A stretch of 64,000 bases of DNA from assembly GCF_958979055.1 (NCBI RefSeq), contig NC_084890.1:27938116-28002115 (forward strand), written 5' to 3'. Within the stretch, counting starts at the first letter, position 1; each line of letters begins with the position of its first letter. This DNA comes from Alnus glutinosa. Its lineage: Eukaryota > Streptophyta > Magnoliopsida > Fagales > Betulaceae. The position numbers and the translations under genes are program-made. The notes below the pieces were generated by a model that ran no database searches, was not told where the DNA came from, and saw nothing but the letters and a program-made list of their open reading frames with translations. This document shows positions 63,474 through 64,000 of the stretch, in pieces.

Positions 63474-63731
63474 ACCCGATATGCTGTAGGGGAATAGTCG
63501 CTCCACGTGACCAGGGGAACACACCCCTAATTGGCTCAACGCGATGGCAGATGATTGATAAGTCACAAATACTGTATATTTGGACCCCTTAATTTGAATT
63601 CGTAAAACCCTTAGTTTTGTTATTTTCTGATGTTTTTGACTAGTTTTGGTGTTTTAGTGTTTTGCAGGTCATTGAGAGAGAAATTGAGATTTTGAGGCAA
63701 AAAGGCTAAAAATTCGAATTTTTTTGGAAAT

Positions 63732-63960
63732 GGGCTCGAGCACAGCCCTGTTGAGCTCGAGCGCACATGCCCACAACAACGCCTTTCACCCGAATGGGCT
63801 TGAGCGCATCCATGTTGAGCTCGAGCTCACATACCCACAACAGCCCTCAGCAGCCTTTCACCAGAGTGGGCTCAAGCGCACCCCTGTTGAGCTCGAGCGC
63901 ACGTGCCCACAATAGCCATCAGCGCCCTGACGAATGCCCGAGTGAGCTCGTGCACCCTTA
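63732..63960 (+). repeat. 64-72 bp imperfect tandem repeat with GAGCTCGAGCGCAC
   Basis: Three units start at about 63732, 63796 and 63868 with GGGCT(C/T)(G/A)AGC. Each has GTTGAGCTCGAGC and GCCCACAA at the same offset. The array is probably the leader or spacer of a retrotransposon that runs past the window end. The repeated frame reads LLSSSAHAHN-like but has no known domain. Confidence 0.6.
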
Positions 63961-64000
63961 AAGTGTGACCGAGCGCACTTATGCTGACCTGGATATGTAG

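Noticed and set aside
63402-63960. CRISPR-like array
   Set aside because: Units are directly adjacent without unique spacers, and the genome is eukaryotic.

Overview
The window is nuclear DNA of a flowering plant, most likely a woody rosid-type dicot. Supporting signs are spliced genes with GT-AG introns, two chlorophyll a/b-binding protein genes, a plastid-targeted starch synthase, and a dense load of plant LTR elements, L1-type LINEs, SINEs, hAT/Mutator/Harbinger-type DNA elements and microsatellites. I cannot name the species.

Layout. (1) 0.3-3.9 kb: a decayed FLS2-type LRR receptor kinase on the plus strand, with one frameshift and two nonsense codons but its conserved kinase intron preserved. 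(2) 4.7-5.5 kb: a small conserved gene of unknown function, minus strand, two exons. (3) 5.9-26.7 kb: a nested transposon block. A LINE-like sequence is interrupted by a large PIF/Harbinger-type element (6899-26487, inverted ends of about 200 bp). That element is interrupted near its left end by a Ty3/Gypsy LTR retrotransposon (6936-16534). The Harbinger interior holds decayed Myb/SANT-like and DDE transposase genes, a decayed zf-GRF gene, and intron-containing exons of a host FAD monooxygenase. (4) 28.3-35.3 kb: two intronless Lhcb1 genes in divergent orientation, 5.3 kb apart. Between them lie a hAT MITE, a 643-bp foldback element, a Tourist/Harbinger-like element and a TRIM. (5) 37.0-53.2 kb: a complete 16-exon starch synthase 4 gene (minus strand, 1,018 codons plus stop) whose introns hold several LINE insertions, a SINE, a GC-rich DNA element and a fragment of an organellar tRNA-Asn gene. 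(6) 55.2-56.6 kb: ALG14 (plus, five exons). (7) 57.8-59.8 kb: a purine permease (minus, two exons), followed by the relic of a second permease at 60.4-60.6 kb. (8) 60.6-64.0 kb: repeat-rich DNA with tandem repeats.

Function. The intact genes concern light harvesting (two Lhcb1), starch granule initiation (SS4), the second sugar of N-glycan precursors (ALG14) and purine-type transport (PUP). They are not an operon. The SS4-ALG14-PUP order matches, as I remember it, an Arabidopsis chromosome 4 block, so 37-60 kb looks like an old conserved segment. The most notable structure is the 20-kb nested element with captured host exons. All transposon genes I could read are disrupted. Exon limits were set by hand from splice signals and reading frame, and have not been checked against transcripts.
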